Positions 1 to 6,319 of a stretch of 7,498 nt of DNA are shown piece by piece (the stretch's first letter is position 1; each line of letters opens with the position of its first letter). The DNA is from Planctomycetota bacterium (GTDB lineage Bacteria; Planctomycetota; Phycisphaerae; Sedimentisphaerales; SG8-4). Location of the stretch: contig JAUWKC010000077.1 in NCBI GenBank assembly GCA_030607345.1, positions 1 to 7,498 on the forward strand. The letters run 5' to 3'. The notes below the pieces were generated by a model. The model worked only from the letters and a program-made list of their open reading frames with translations. It was not told the DNA's origin and did no database searches. The position numbers and the translations under genes are program-made.

Positions 1-497
1 AAGCGATTATCCGGCCCGGACGAAACAGGGACAAATGGCATAATCGAAGCAATTATATATGGCTGGGGATGGTGGAAACCGAATCCAGCTTGCCCGGAGC
101 TGGCAAGGAGTTGTCAATCTACAGTAACGAAAGTTACTACGATGGTCCCGGTGTGAAGACGCGACGCTACACTTATCGAATCGATGGATTTGTATCGGTT
201 CGTGCCCCACTAAGTGGCGGCGAGTTTGTTACCAGGCCACTTGTCTTTGCGGGCGGTGAATTGGTGATCAATTTCTCTACCTCGGCAGCAGGAAGTATCC
301 GCGTGGAAATTCAGGATGCGCAAGGTCACCCACTCAAAGGTTTTAGTATAACCGACTCTGCTGAGATATACGGAGACGAAATCGAACACCTCGTCACATG
401 GAAAGACAAGAGCGACCTGAGCAAGCTTACCGGCAAAGCTGTTCGTCTTCGATTTGTGTTGCGGGATGCCGACCTTTACTCACTCCAATTCAAATAA
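1..497 (+). CDS. Glycoside-hydrolase-like protein, C-terminal fragment (5' end outside window)
   Basis: The reading frame is open from the left edge (first full codon at base 3) to the TAA at 495-497, so about 164 C-terminal residues are visible and the start is missing. An ATG at 69 is in frame, but the conserved-looking text WHNRSNYIWLGMVET begins before it, so 69 is not the true start. The fragment has a WLGMVET segment, then RRYTYRIDGFVSV, then STSAAGSIRVEIQDAQG, and ends RFVLRDADLYSLQFK. From memory this resembles the C-terminal beta-sandwich end of planctomycete proteins annotated as glycosyl hydrolase family 32-like, beta-propeller or hypothetical proteins; the propeller itself would lie to the left. 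No catalytic residue can be assigned here. A role in polysaccharide or glycoside breakdown is inferred from that resemblance and from the sugar-oxidoreductase neighbours. It converges with the next gene, with 60 bases between the stops. Confidence 0.7.
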   Translation, partial: AIIRPGRNRDKWHNRSNYIWLGMVETESSLPGAGKELSIYSNESYYDGPGVKTRRYTYRIDGFVSVRAPLSGGEFVTRPLVFAGGELVINFSTSAAGSIRVEIQDAQGHPLKGFSITDSAEIYGDEIEHLVTWKDKSDLSKLTGKAVRLRFVLRDADLYSLQFK

Positions 498-557
498 GTG
501 CCATCACAGTGGTCACGGCGTCGTAGAAACTTATCAGAGTCGTTGTCGCTAACCTCT

Positions 558-1916
558 TCAGACCTCCTTCGTGATCCCCGGCTGCGGGGCTGCATAGATG
601 CCGTTAGGACCGGCTTTGATTGGAGCGTGCGTTTCAAAGGTAATGTTGTCAATGTCTTTGACAAATTGGAAGTTGGAATTCAACGCCTGGTCCCAGGTGA
701 TATACTGGCCCGTGTGTGTCGCCATGCGTCCCATCAACGCGGCTACTTCCGCCTCGCCGGCCCGCCGGGCCTCGTTGTGCGGCTTGTTCTGTCGGATAGC
801 ATCCACAAGCACCTGCCATTCGGCGTGGTAGGGATTAGGATCGGGCTGACCAAACTCCCAAATCAGCTCTTTCTTAACCATATTATGACTCTTGTATATC
901 TTTGGCCTTGGATCTCCAAGGCTGGTCATAATTACGGCCGAGCCTTTTGAGCCGTGGGCGTAGTCGGTGTAGGTATTCCAGCAGCCGTTCATGTGCCGCG
1001 AGAAGGCCAACAGCTTCGTGCCATCGGCAAAGGTGTATTCCACCGTATAGTGGTCGAACTGGCTGCCCGCCTGCTCGTAGCAGCGGCCGCCCATACCCTG
1101 GGCTGAGACCGGCCAGGCACCCTTGGCCCAGCAGGCCACATCGATATTATGGCAGTGCCAGTCGATAAAGAATCCCGACGACACCCAGGTGAAACTGTTT
1201 GGATGCCGGAGTTGGAATACCAATTCGTTGGCGTTCTTCGGCAGGGGCGGGCAGTGGACCGGGCCGTGCACGCGGTAGATTCGCATAGTGTGCACATCCC
1301 CGATGGCTCCATCGTGAATCCGGCGAATTACTTCCTGTCTTGCTTTGGAATGTCGCCACATGAAGCCGACACCGACCTTTAGATTCTTCTTCTCGGAAAG
1401 CTCCGCGGCTTTCAGCCAGCGGCGCACTTGGGGCGCATCCGTCGCGAACGACTTCTCAGCAAAGACGTTCACGCCTTTCTTGACAGCATATTCGAACTGG
1501 AGAGGACGAAACGCCGCGTGAGTAGTCAACAGCACAACGTCACCCGGTCCCAGGCAATCAATCGCCTTTTTATAACCGTCGAAGCCGATGTATTGGCGTT
1601 CCTGGGGGACATCAACCTTGTCCTTGTAACTATTTGTCAGGTTACTCAGGCTGCCTTTGAGACGATTCTCGAATAAGTCGGCCATAGCGTAGAGTTTTAC
1701 CGGGCCACCTTTGGTCGAGAAGGCATCGGCGACCGCCCCGGTGCCGCGGCCTCCGCAGCCTACCAGGGCCAGCTTTATTGTCGAGTTTTCCGCTGCATGG
1801 CATCGGTTTACAGCCACTCCCGCCAAGGCCGAAGCAGCAGCCAGATGTCCTGAGAATTTTAAGAAATCCCGGCGCGATTTCGAGCCCGTGGATGCGTTTG
1901 GATTTGATGTGTTCAT
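558..1916 (-). CDS. Tat-exported Gfo/Idh/MocA family oxidoreductase A
   Basis: The 452-residue product is a predicted NAD(P)-dependent sugar or cyclitol dehydrogenase; the substrate is unknown. The N-terminus has a Tat signal: twin arginines at 15-16 in SRRDFLK, a hydrophobic stretch at about 22-36, and a likely cleavage near CHA-AE (about residue 41). A Rossmann nucleotide-binding loop GCGGRGTG lies at 53-60. The family's usual EKP motif reads EKS at 154-156, so the catalytic-type Lys155 is kept but the Pro is replaced. The C-terminal half carries the active-site helix text DWHCHNID with Asp252, His256 and Asp259. Length is typical of planctomycete members. The ATG start has AGGAGT 5 bases upstream. 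The gene diverges from the metallo-beta-lactamase gene across 366 bases. Known for the family: oxidation at a sugar hydroxyl, often giving keto-sugars or lactones. Exported members probably carry a tightly bound cofactor, as in glucose-fructose oxidoreductase; that is inference here. Confidence 0.93.
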   Translation of the reverse strand: MNTSNPNASTGSKSRRDFLKFSGHLAAASALAGVAVNRCHAAENSTIKLALVGCGGRGTGAVADAFSTKGGPVKLYAMADLFENRLKGSLSNLTNSYKDKVDVPQERQYIGFDGYKKAIDCLGPGDVVLLTTHAAFRPLQFEYAVKKGVNVFAEKSFATDAPQVRRWLKAAELSEKKNLKVGVGFMWRHSKARQEVIRRIHDGAIGDVHTMRIYRVHGPVHCPPLPKNANELVFQLRHPNSFTWVSSGFFIDWHCHNIDVACWAKGAWPVSAQGMGGRCYEQAGSQFDHYTVEYTFADGTKLLAFSRHMNGCWNTYTDYAHGSKGSAVIMTSLGDPRPKIYKSHNMVKKELIWEFGQPDPNPYHAEWQVLVDAIRQNKPHNEARRAGEAEVAALMGRMATHTGQYITWDQALNSNFQFVKDIDNITFETHAPIKAGPNGIYAAPQPGITKEV

Positions 1917-1921
1917 TGCAG

Positions 1922-1927
1922 ACTCCT
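1922..1927 (-). promoter_or_regulatory. Ribosome binding site of oxidoreductase A
   Basis: On the minus strand the sequence reads AGGAGT, 5 bases before the ATG at 1916. It supports this start, which also places the twin-arginine motif at residues 15-16. Confidence 0.75.
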
Positions 1928-1970
1928 GTCTAATATAATATTTGGGGAACGCCTCAAGTAAAGGTAACTA

Positions 1971-1979
1971 ATTATACAT
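1971..1979 (-). promoter_or_regulatory. Candidate -10 element (ATGTATAAT) upstream of oxidoreductase A
   Basis: The minus strand reads ATGTATAAT, with a perfect TATAAT at 1971-1976, 54 bases before the start codon. No good -35 hexamer is visible at 16-18 bases (the sequence there is around GCTGTC). The identical nine bases occur upstream of oxidoreductase B at 6311-6319. A promoter is plausible but not shown; AT-rich sequence yields TATAAT by chance. Confidence 0.4.
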
Positions 1980-2095
1980 TGTAGTAAGAAACGGACAGCG
2001 TATCAATGCAAAAGGCCGTTTTTTTTGTAAAAACCGGTTATTAAACTGTGCCTTGAGAGTCGCTAAAGGGATTTTTGTTAAGTAGTTGCGCTAAA

Positions 2096-2127
2096 TGGCT
2101 ACTTCCATTTTTCCCCAATTGTAGCCA
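2096..2127. repeat. Inverted repeat TGGCTAC-N18-GTAGCCA
   Basis: TGGCTAC at 2096-2102 is matched by GTAGCCA at 2121-2127, a perfect 7-base inverted repeat around 18 bases. The layout could suit a dimeric regulator's operator or a weak hairpin; it lies between the two divergent genes. A 7-base repeat can arise by chance, so this is only a candidate. Confidence 0.3.
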
Positions 2128-2190
2128 AAGTACGGCTGTCAGGTCAACATTCACAGGCCTTTTTCCATAGTATTTCGGTTTTCCAGCGGT

Positions 2191-2196
2191 TATAAT
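2191..2196 (+). promoter_or_regulatory. Candidate -10 element upstream of the metallo-beta-lactamase gene
   Basis: A perfect TATAAT sits 86 bases before the ATG at 2283, which would give a leader of roughly 80 bases. No clear -35 hexamer is present 16-18 bases upstream, so the call rests on the -10 box and its position alone. Confidence 0.35.
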
Positions 2197-2268
2197 TGCG
2201 AATATCTCAGACGGCCATTTGTAGGATAATCGAATGCCGGAATTTGAGATAGATTCGATAAACCCCTC

Positions 2269-2274
2269 GGGAGG
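2269..2274 (+). promoter_or_regulatory. Ribosome binding site of the metallo-beta-lactamase gene
   Basis: GGGAGG lies 8 bases before the ATG at 2283. A nearer ATG at 2276 is out of frame and reaches a stop after 12 codons; an in-frame ATG at 2343 has no such site. The site therefore decides the start at 2283. Confidence 0.75.
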
Positions 2275-2282
2275 TATGAAAG

Positions 2283-3914
2283 ATGACAGAAAGAAAAGAA
2301 AAACGTGTTTTTAACACCATTACACGCAAACTATACCCGCCTATGTCACGATTAGGTTTAGCAGGCGTCGTAGTTTGCCTCATGATAGGGCAGATGGCAG
2401 CGGCAGCGCCGACGTACCGCATATATCCATTGCGAAATGGAATATGCAAGATTGCGGGTAATCACGCCTACTATGAAGGTGACAATGCTGAAACATACGG
2501 TTTTGCTCTTTACATCTGGCTTATTTTAGGTGGCGACAAACCTATACTGATTGACGCCGGGCTCAGTGACGTCGAGGAAATGAACCGCGGGGCGGCCCAC
2601 GTATTGCGCGAGCCAATCACCCAGAATAAGAACGAGAGCGGCACGGCACAACTCCGCAAGTTCGGCCTGACACCGGACGACATCGGGCACGTACTCATCA
2701 CGCACCTGCACTTCGACCATGTGGATGACCTGCTCATCTATAGAAACGCCAAGGTGTACATCGGAAAAAAGGAGTGGGAGATGGCGACGACAGCGGCGCC
2801 TACCTGGGGTCATGGAAAGATCATGCATGAGTTCAGTAATACCCCTTCCTGCCGAAAGCGTCTCGTGTTAGTCGAGGACCAGGAAGTTCTGCCGGGCATT
2901 GAATCGTTCTGGGTGGGTGGTCACACGCCGGGGTCGATGGCCTATCGGGTCAACACGGCGCATGGCAAAGCTGTCCTGACAGGTGACACGATATCGATGT
3001 TAGGCAACTTCGAGCGGAATATCCCGTTAGGTATATTCAGCAACCTGGAAGAGTGCATAGCGGCGATAAAAGAAATCCGCAAGAAAGCTGACATCGTTCT
3101 GCCCAGCCACGATCCCGGCACGCTGGACCGTTGGCCTCCCGCTCCGAAGAACGCTGTCAAATACACGATCCGTGCGATCAAAGTCGGCCAATGCGAAGTC
3201 CGCGACTACATAACTTTCCAGGATACCGACAGTGAGCAGACCAGCACGTATTTTCTGTACGTCTGGCTCATCGAGGGTGGGCCTAAGCCCATAGTAGTTG
3301 ACACCGGTCCCAAATATCCCGAGGAGTTCAGTAAGTCAACTGCAAAGTATATCCCCGGCGGAGTCAGGCAATTGCCCGAGGAACGCACGGTCAAGGCGTT
3401 GAAGCGGCATGGCATCGACCCCGCCGATGTAAGCCACGTGATAGTAACACACCTCCACCCGGACCATTACGATTATTTCGATGCCTTCCCCAATGCTCGC
3501 TTTGTCGTCAATCGGCGTGAATATGAAGAGACTACAGGGCAGCCCGGCGGTGGAAGGAACCGCTTAGCTGCTGATGTGCGGAAAGCACTGGAAAACAGGC
3601 CTGATGCTCTACAGCTCGTGGATGATAATGAGATAGTGCCCGGTGTGCGGGTTTTCCCGCTTTGTTGCCACACGCCGGGAAGCCAGGGGGTGCTTGTTCG
3701 CACTCAAATGGGGCCGGTAGTCATCGCCGGCGATGTTGTGTACAAATACGAGAATATAGAAAAAGATCGGCCGGGCCGCAGTCCGGACGAACGCGCCTGT
3801 CGAAAGGCAATGGCCCGTATCCGTTTGTTGGCAGACATTGTGTTGCCGGCTCACGACCCGTTGACACTCGAACGCTGGCCGGACGGTATCATTGGTGCTT
3901 ACATAACTCCCTGA
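2283..3914 (+). CDS. Exported tandem metallo-beta-lactamase-fold hydrolase (lactonase-like, two lobes)
   Basis: The 543-residue protein contains two complete metallo-beta-lactamase domains where most relatives have one (about 250 residues). A Sec-type signal is likely: a long basic start, a hydrophobic stretch at about 24-38 and a cleavage near AAA-AP (about residue 42). Lobe 1 (about 44-285) has HLHFDH at 141-146 (His141, His143, Asp145, His146), His214 in GGHTPGS, Asp235 in TGDT and His276 in LPSHDP. Lobe 2 (about 293-533) has HLHPDH at 390-395, His463 in CHTPGS, Asp484 in AGD and His524 in LPAHDP. Both lobes thus keep all dinuclear-zinc ligands. The pattern and the LPxHDP ending recall N-acyl-homoserine-lactone lactonases such as AiiA. 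With sugar oxidoreductases alongside, a sugar-lactone substrate is as plausible as a signal lactone; this is inference. The gene probably shares an operon with the ThuA-like gene 55 bases downstream. Confidence 0.92.
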   Translation: MTERKEKRVFNTITRKLYPPMSRLGLAGVVVCLMIGQMAAAAPTYRIYPLRNGICKIAGNHAYYEGDNAETYGFALYIWLILGGDKPILIDAGLSDVEEMNRGAAHVLREPITQNKNESGTAQLRKFGLTPDDIGHVLITHLHFDHVDDLLIYRNAKVYIGKKEWEMATTAAPTWGHGKIMHEFSNTPSCRKRLVLVEDQEVLPGIESFWVGGHTPGSMAYRVNTAHGKAVLTGDTISMLGNFERNIPLGIFSNLEECIAAIKEIRKKADIVLPSHDPGTLDRWPPAPKNAVKYTIRAIKVGQCEVRDYITFQDTDSEQTSTYFLYVWLIEGGPKPIVVDTGPKYPEEFSKSTAKYIPGGVRQLPEERTVKALKRHGIDPADVSHVIVTHLHPDHYDYFDAFPNARFVVNRREYEETTGQPGGGRNRLAADVRKALENRPDALQLVDDNEIVPGVRVFPLCCHTPGSQGVLVRTQMGPVVIAGDVVYKYENIEKDRPGRSPDERACRKAMARIRLLADIVLPAHDPLTLERWPDGIIGAYITP

Positions 3915-3954
3915 CATTGATTACTGAAAGCAATTTTTACGTTGGGTATGTCGT

Positions 3955-3962
3955 GGAAGGAG
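3955..3962 (+). promoter_or_regulatory. Ribosome binding site of the ThuA-like gene
   Basis: GGAAGGAG lies 7 bases before the ATG at 3970. I see no terminator in the 55 bases after the preceding stop, which fits co-transcription with the metallo-beta-lactamase gene. Confidence 0.75.
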
Positions 3963-3969
3963 TAGACTA

Positions 3970-4902
3970 ATGAAATTAACTACAAAATTTGCACTGTCAT
4001 TATCAGTAGTTGCCTTGATGACTGCCGGTCGTGTAGAGGCCAAGTCCGTACGAATTGTCGTCTGGGATGAACGGCAGCCCAAACAGCAGACCATGTACAA
4101 AAACTTTCTTGGAAATCACATTGCCAACTATCTGAAAAAGCAAAAGGGGTTTTCCGTCCGTTCGGTTGGCATGAACGACCCTCAGCAGGGTTTGCCTGAT
4201 GTGCTGCTCGATGATTGTGATGTTCTGATTTGGTGGGGGCATGTCCGGCAGGGTGAGATTTCCGTAGAGACGGCTCGGCGCATCGTCGAGAGGATCAAAG
4301 CCGGGAAACTCAGTTTCATCGTGCTGCATTCGGCGCATTGGGCGACGCCGTTTATGGTGGCTATGGAAGAACGTACGAAGCAGGACGCATTATCCAAACT
4401 CTCCGCGGCCGAACGCGACAAAGCGAAGATTGAATTGGTCGGTAAATTTCAGCGCAAGGCGCCTAAGCGTGATGCCGAGTTGACACCCTCGATATCCTAT
4501 GAAAAAAGAGCAGAAGGCAGCACGCTGGTACGGATTGTCCGGCCGAACTGCTGCTTTCCGGAATACGCGGCCCATGGCAAGCCAAGCAAGATGAAGACAC
4601 TCCTTCCCGGTCACCCCATCGCCGCCGGCATTCCTAAAGAGTTTACCTTTCCCCAAACGGAGATGTATGGCGAGCCGTTCCATGTGCCGGCCCCCGATGC
4701 CGTGGTCTTTGAGGAGACCTGGGAGGCGGGACAGCGATTTCGCAGCGGGGCAGTCTGGAACCTGGGTAAAGGCAAGGTGTTTTACTTTCGACCCGGCCAC
4801 GAGAACTTTAATGTTTTCCATCAGCCGGAGCCGTTGAAAATCGTCGCCAACGCCGCCCGGTGGTTGGAACGTGAGACAAAAAAGCAGAAGAAACAGCCAT
4901 AA
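3970..4902 (+). CDS. Exported ThuA-like (trehalose utilization) domain protein
   Basis: The 310-residue protein has a Sec signal peptide (basic MKLTTK, hydrophobic residues about 7-19, likely cleavage VEA-KS at residue 24) and then one ThuA-like domain with a class I glutamine-amidotransferase-like fold. Supporting text: WWGH at 88-91 after the strand DVLI, LHSAH at 119-123, PGHPIAAGIP at 213-222, EMYGEPF at 231-237, and RPGHE at 274-278 near the end, followed by the helix IVANAARWLE. ThuA is linked in rhizobia to trehalose use together with ThuB, a Gfo/Idh/MocA dehydrogenase; planctomycete relatives are many and their substrates mostly unknown. Here two Gfo/Idh/MocA genes flank the operon, which fits that partnership. 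The last ten residues are basic (KKQKKQP end). It follows the metallo-beta-lactamase gene by 55 bases and converges with oxidoreductase B, with 21 bases between the stops. Confidence 0.9.
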   Translation: MKLTTKFALSLSVVALMTAGRVEAKSVRIVVWDERQPKQQTMYKNFLGNHIANYLKKQKGFSVRSVGMNDPQQGLPDVLLDDCDVLIWWGHVRQGEISVETARRIVERIKAGKLSFIVLHSAHWATPFMVAMEERTKQDALSKLSAAERDKAKIELVGKFQRKAPKRDAELTPSISYEKRAEGSTLVRIVRPNCCFPEYAAHGKPSKMKTLLPGHPIAAGIPKEFTFPQTEMYGEPFHVPAPDAVVFEETWEAGQRFRSGAVWNLGKGKVFYFRPGHENFNVFHQPEPLKIVANAARWLERETKKQKKQP

Positions 4903-4923
4903 GACAGAGAAAGTATCTTTAGG

Positions 4924-6273
4924 CTAAATACGTTTAGGATCCGGATGGATCCACGGCCGACGGTACGGCCGGCGCAGCAGCCGGTTGGCCTCCTTATCAC
5001 CTACAACCTGTCCCTTGTCTGCATCCCAGGTAAGCGTTCGGCCAAGCTTCATAGCGATGTTGGCCAGAATGCACGAAGTCGCTGTGATGTAGCCCTCTTC
5101 GATGTCGGAGACGGGACGTCCCCGTGTTTCCACCATCTTCAGGAAGTTCTTCCAGTGTACCCGCACGGCGGATGCCACGTGGCGTTCCAGGTCCTTCTCG
5201 GTTTCGTCTTCCGGGTACTTGTCATATTCATAAAGGGCCTTGCCCTTGGCCGGTTTGCCCTTGCCTCGGGGAATGAAATCGTACTTATGGACGTCGGCCT
5301 TGAGTGTTCCCTTGTCGCCGTAGATAAAGGCCGCCCATGGATATTCGGGGTCCGGTGCATTGCCCCATGTGCGATGTGTCCACACCACAGGCAGTTCACC
5401 GAAGTCGAACACAGCCGTTTGGGTGTCTGAGATATTGGCCTTGCTGTTTTTATCCACGAGAATACCGCCTGACGAACTGACGCGATTAGGCCAGCCCAAA
5501 TCGAGCATCCAGCGGACCATATCGAGCATATGCACACACATGTCACCGACTATCCCATTGCTATACTCCATGAACGCCCGCCATCCACGGGGATGGGCGA
5601 TTTTGTTATATGGGCGCATAGGGGCCGGGCCCGTCCACATATCCCAGTCAAGATGCTCGGGCGGGGCCGTATCGGGCGGATTGCCGCGTGCGCGCATGTG
5701 ATAGTAACAGCATATCTCGACATGCCCGATTTTACCGAGCCTGCCCTCTTTGATAATTCTGTCGCGGGCTTCGATCAGGTGAGGCGTGCTGCGTCGCTGC
5801 ATGTCGACCTGCACAACCCTTTTATACTTTCGCGCCGCCGCCAGCATGGCCTGACCCTCCACGACGTCCGTGCTGATGGGTTTCTCAACATATACATCGG
5901 CCCCCGCCTTGACGGCCGCTATCATCGCCAAGGCGTGCCAGTGGTCGGGCGTGGCAACGTGCACGATATCGAGTTCTTCTCGTTTAAGCATCTCACGGTA
6001 GTCACCGTAGGTGCGGGGCTTTTTTCCGGACGCTTGCCGAGCGGCCACCATCTCAGCGGCCTCGGCCAGCATCTTGCTGTCCACATCACATAAGGCCACG
6101 ACCTCGACCGGCGCAACCTGAAGCAGGCGAAAGTGTGCGCTCTTGCCATACCACCCGCAGCCAATCAGGGCAACACGTTTTGGCTTCTGGCCGGCAAACA
6201 TCGGGGCATAGCCGCCTATGGCCGACAAGGCCAGACCAGTTGCACCGGCTTGAAGGAACTCTCTGCGATTCAT
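4924..6273 (-). CDS. Tat-exported Gfo/Idh/MocA family oxidoreductase B
   Basis: The 449-residue product is a second predicted NAD(P)-dependent sugar dehydrogenase, from a different branch than oxidoreductase A. The N-terminus is a Tat signal: MNRREFLQ with twin arginines at 3-4 and a hydrophobic stretch at about 9-23. The Rossmann loop is GCGWYG at 38-43, the motif EKP is intact at 130-132, and the active-site text GDMCVHMLD supplies Asp244, His248 and Asp251. The C-terminal domain includes WTHRTWGN and YGDKGTLK segments usual in planctomycete members. A longer frame starts at an ATG at 6297, but that one has no ribosome binding site, whereas the ATG at 6273 has TAGGAG 7 bases before it and puts the Tat motif at the very start; I therefore use 6273. 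It lies downstream of the serine hydrolase on the same strand with a 104-base gap, so it may be read from its own promoter, from the upstream gene, or both. The substrate is unknown. Confidence 0.93.
   Translation of the reverse strand: MNRREFLQAGATGLALSAIGGYAPMFAGQKPKRVALIGCGWYGKSAHFRLLQVAPVEVVALCDVDSKMLAEAAEMVAARQASGKKPRTYGDYREMLKREELDIVHVATPDHWHALAMIAAVKAGADVYVEKPISTDVVEGQAMLAAARKYKRVVQVDMQRRSTPHLIEARDRIIKEGRLGKIGHVEICCYYHMRARGNPPDTAPPEHLDWDMWTGPAPMRPYNKIAHPRGWRAFMEYSNGIVGDMCVHMLDMVRWMLDLGWPNRVSSSGGILVDKNSKANISDTQTAVFDFGELPVVWTHRTWGNAPDPEYPWAAFIYGDKGTLKADVHKYDFIPRGKGKPAKGKALYEYDKYPEDETEKDLERHVASAVRVHWKNFLKMVETRGRPVSDIEEGYITATSCILANIAMKLGRTLTWDADKGQVVGDKEANRLLRRPYRRPWIHPDPKRI
4937..4971. 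repeat. Two adjacent small inverted repeats at the convergent junction
   Basis: GGATCC-GGAT-GGATCC (4937-4952) and CGGCCG-ACGGTA-CGGCCG (4954-4971) are each a 6-base stem with a short loop, side by side within the last codons of oxidoreductase B and 35 bases past the ThuA stop. The ThuA transcript would run through them, so they could help end or protect that messenger. Neither is followed by a run of T on the plus strand, so they are not classic intrinsic terminators. The protein-coding constraint (IHPDP, RRPYRRP) may explain them. Confidence 0.3.
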
Positions 6274-6280
6274 GATAGGT

Positions 6281-6286
6281 CTCCTA
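6281..6286 (-). promoter_or_regulatory. Ribosome binding site of oxidoreductase B
   Basis: The minus strand reads TAGGAG, 7 bases before the ATG at 6273. It selects this start over the in-frame ATG at 6297, whose upstream sequence (GGGCAATTT) has no Shine-Dalgarno match. Confidence 0.8.
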
Positions 6287-6310
6287 AAGTTGAACATAAA
6301 TTGCCCATAG

Positions 6311-6319
6311 ATTATACAT
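6311..6319 (-). promoter_or_regulatory. Candidate -10 element (ATGTATAAT) upstream of oxidoreductase B
   Basis: The minus strand carries ATGTATAAT with a perfect TATAAT at 6311-6316, 37 bases before the chosen start at 6273 and upstream of the rejected start at 6297. No clear -35 box is visible. The same nine bases precede oxidoreductase A. A transcript starting just after this box would begin close to or after 6297, which further favours the 6273 start. Confidence 0.45.

Larger units (their letters stand above)
1917..2282. other. AT-rich divergent intergenic region
   Basis: This 366-base region separates two divergently transcribed genes and has no convincing reading frame. It is visibly richer in A and T than the flanking genes, with a run of eight T at 2019-2026 and a self-complementary AACCGGTT at 2032-2039. 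It holds candidate -10 boxes facing both ways (1971-1976 minus, 2191-2196 plus), a Shine-Dalgarno sequence at each end, and an inverted repeat at 2096-2127. Promoters for both transcription units should lie here. I found no convincing riboswitch or small RNA. Confidence 0.7.

Noticed and set aside
498..516. Imperfect hairpin (GTGCCA paired with TGG-T-CAC) just after the stop of the left-edge gene
   Set aside because: It has a six-base stem with a bulge and no T-run afterwards, so it cannot be supported as a terminator.
576..589. CCCCG-GCTG-CGGGG inverted repeat
   Set aside because: It lies inside the coding end of oxidoreductase A, has a 5-base stem and no T-run; coding constraint is enough to explain it.
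2001..2040. T-run and A-run with GTTTTT/AAAAAC pairing near AACCGGTT, resembling a terminator
   Set aside because: The stem would be almost all A-T pairs, with no GC stem before the T-run, and neither neighbouring gene ends here, since both start from this region.
2053..2081. TTGAGA (2053-2058) as a -35 box for a plus-strand promoter
   Set aside because: The hexamers at 17-18 bases downstream (TGTTAA, GTTAAG) are poor -10 matches.
2265..2274. CCTC-GG-GAGG overlap that might hide the ribosome binding site of the metallo-beta-lactamase gene
   Set aside because: The loop would be two bases, or the stem only three pairs, so stable folding is not credible.
4390..4821. 143-residue minus-strand frame opposite the ThuA-like gene
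   Set aside because: The opposite strand encodes a clear family member with a signal peptide and conserved motifs; this frame shows none.
5530..6093. Long open frame on the plus strand opposite oxidoreductase B (187 residues)
   Set aside because: It is antisense to a well-supported gene, has no recognisable domain and no ribosome binding site that I could see; it is a shadow of the GC-rich codon pattern.
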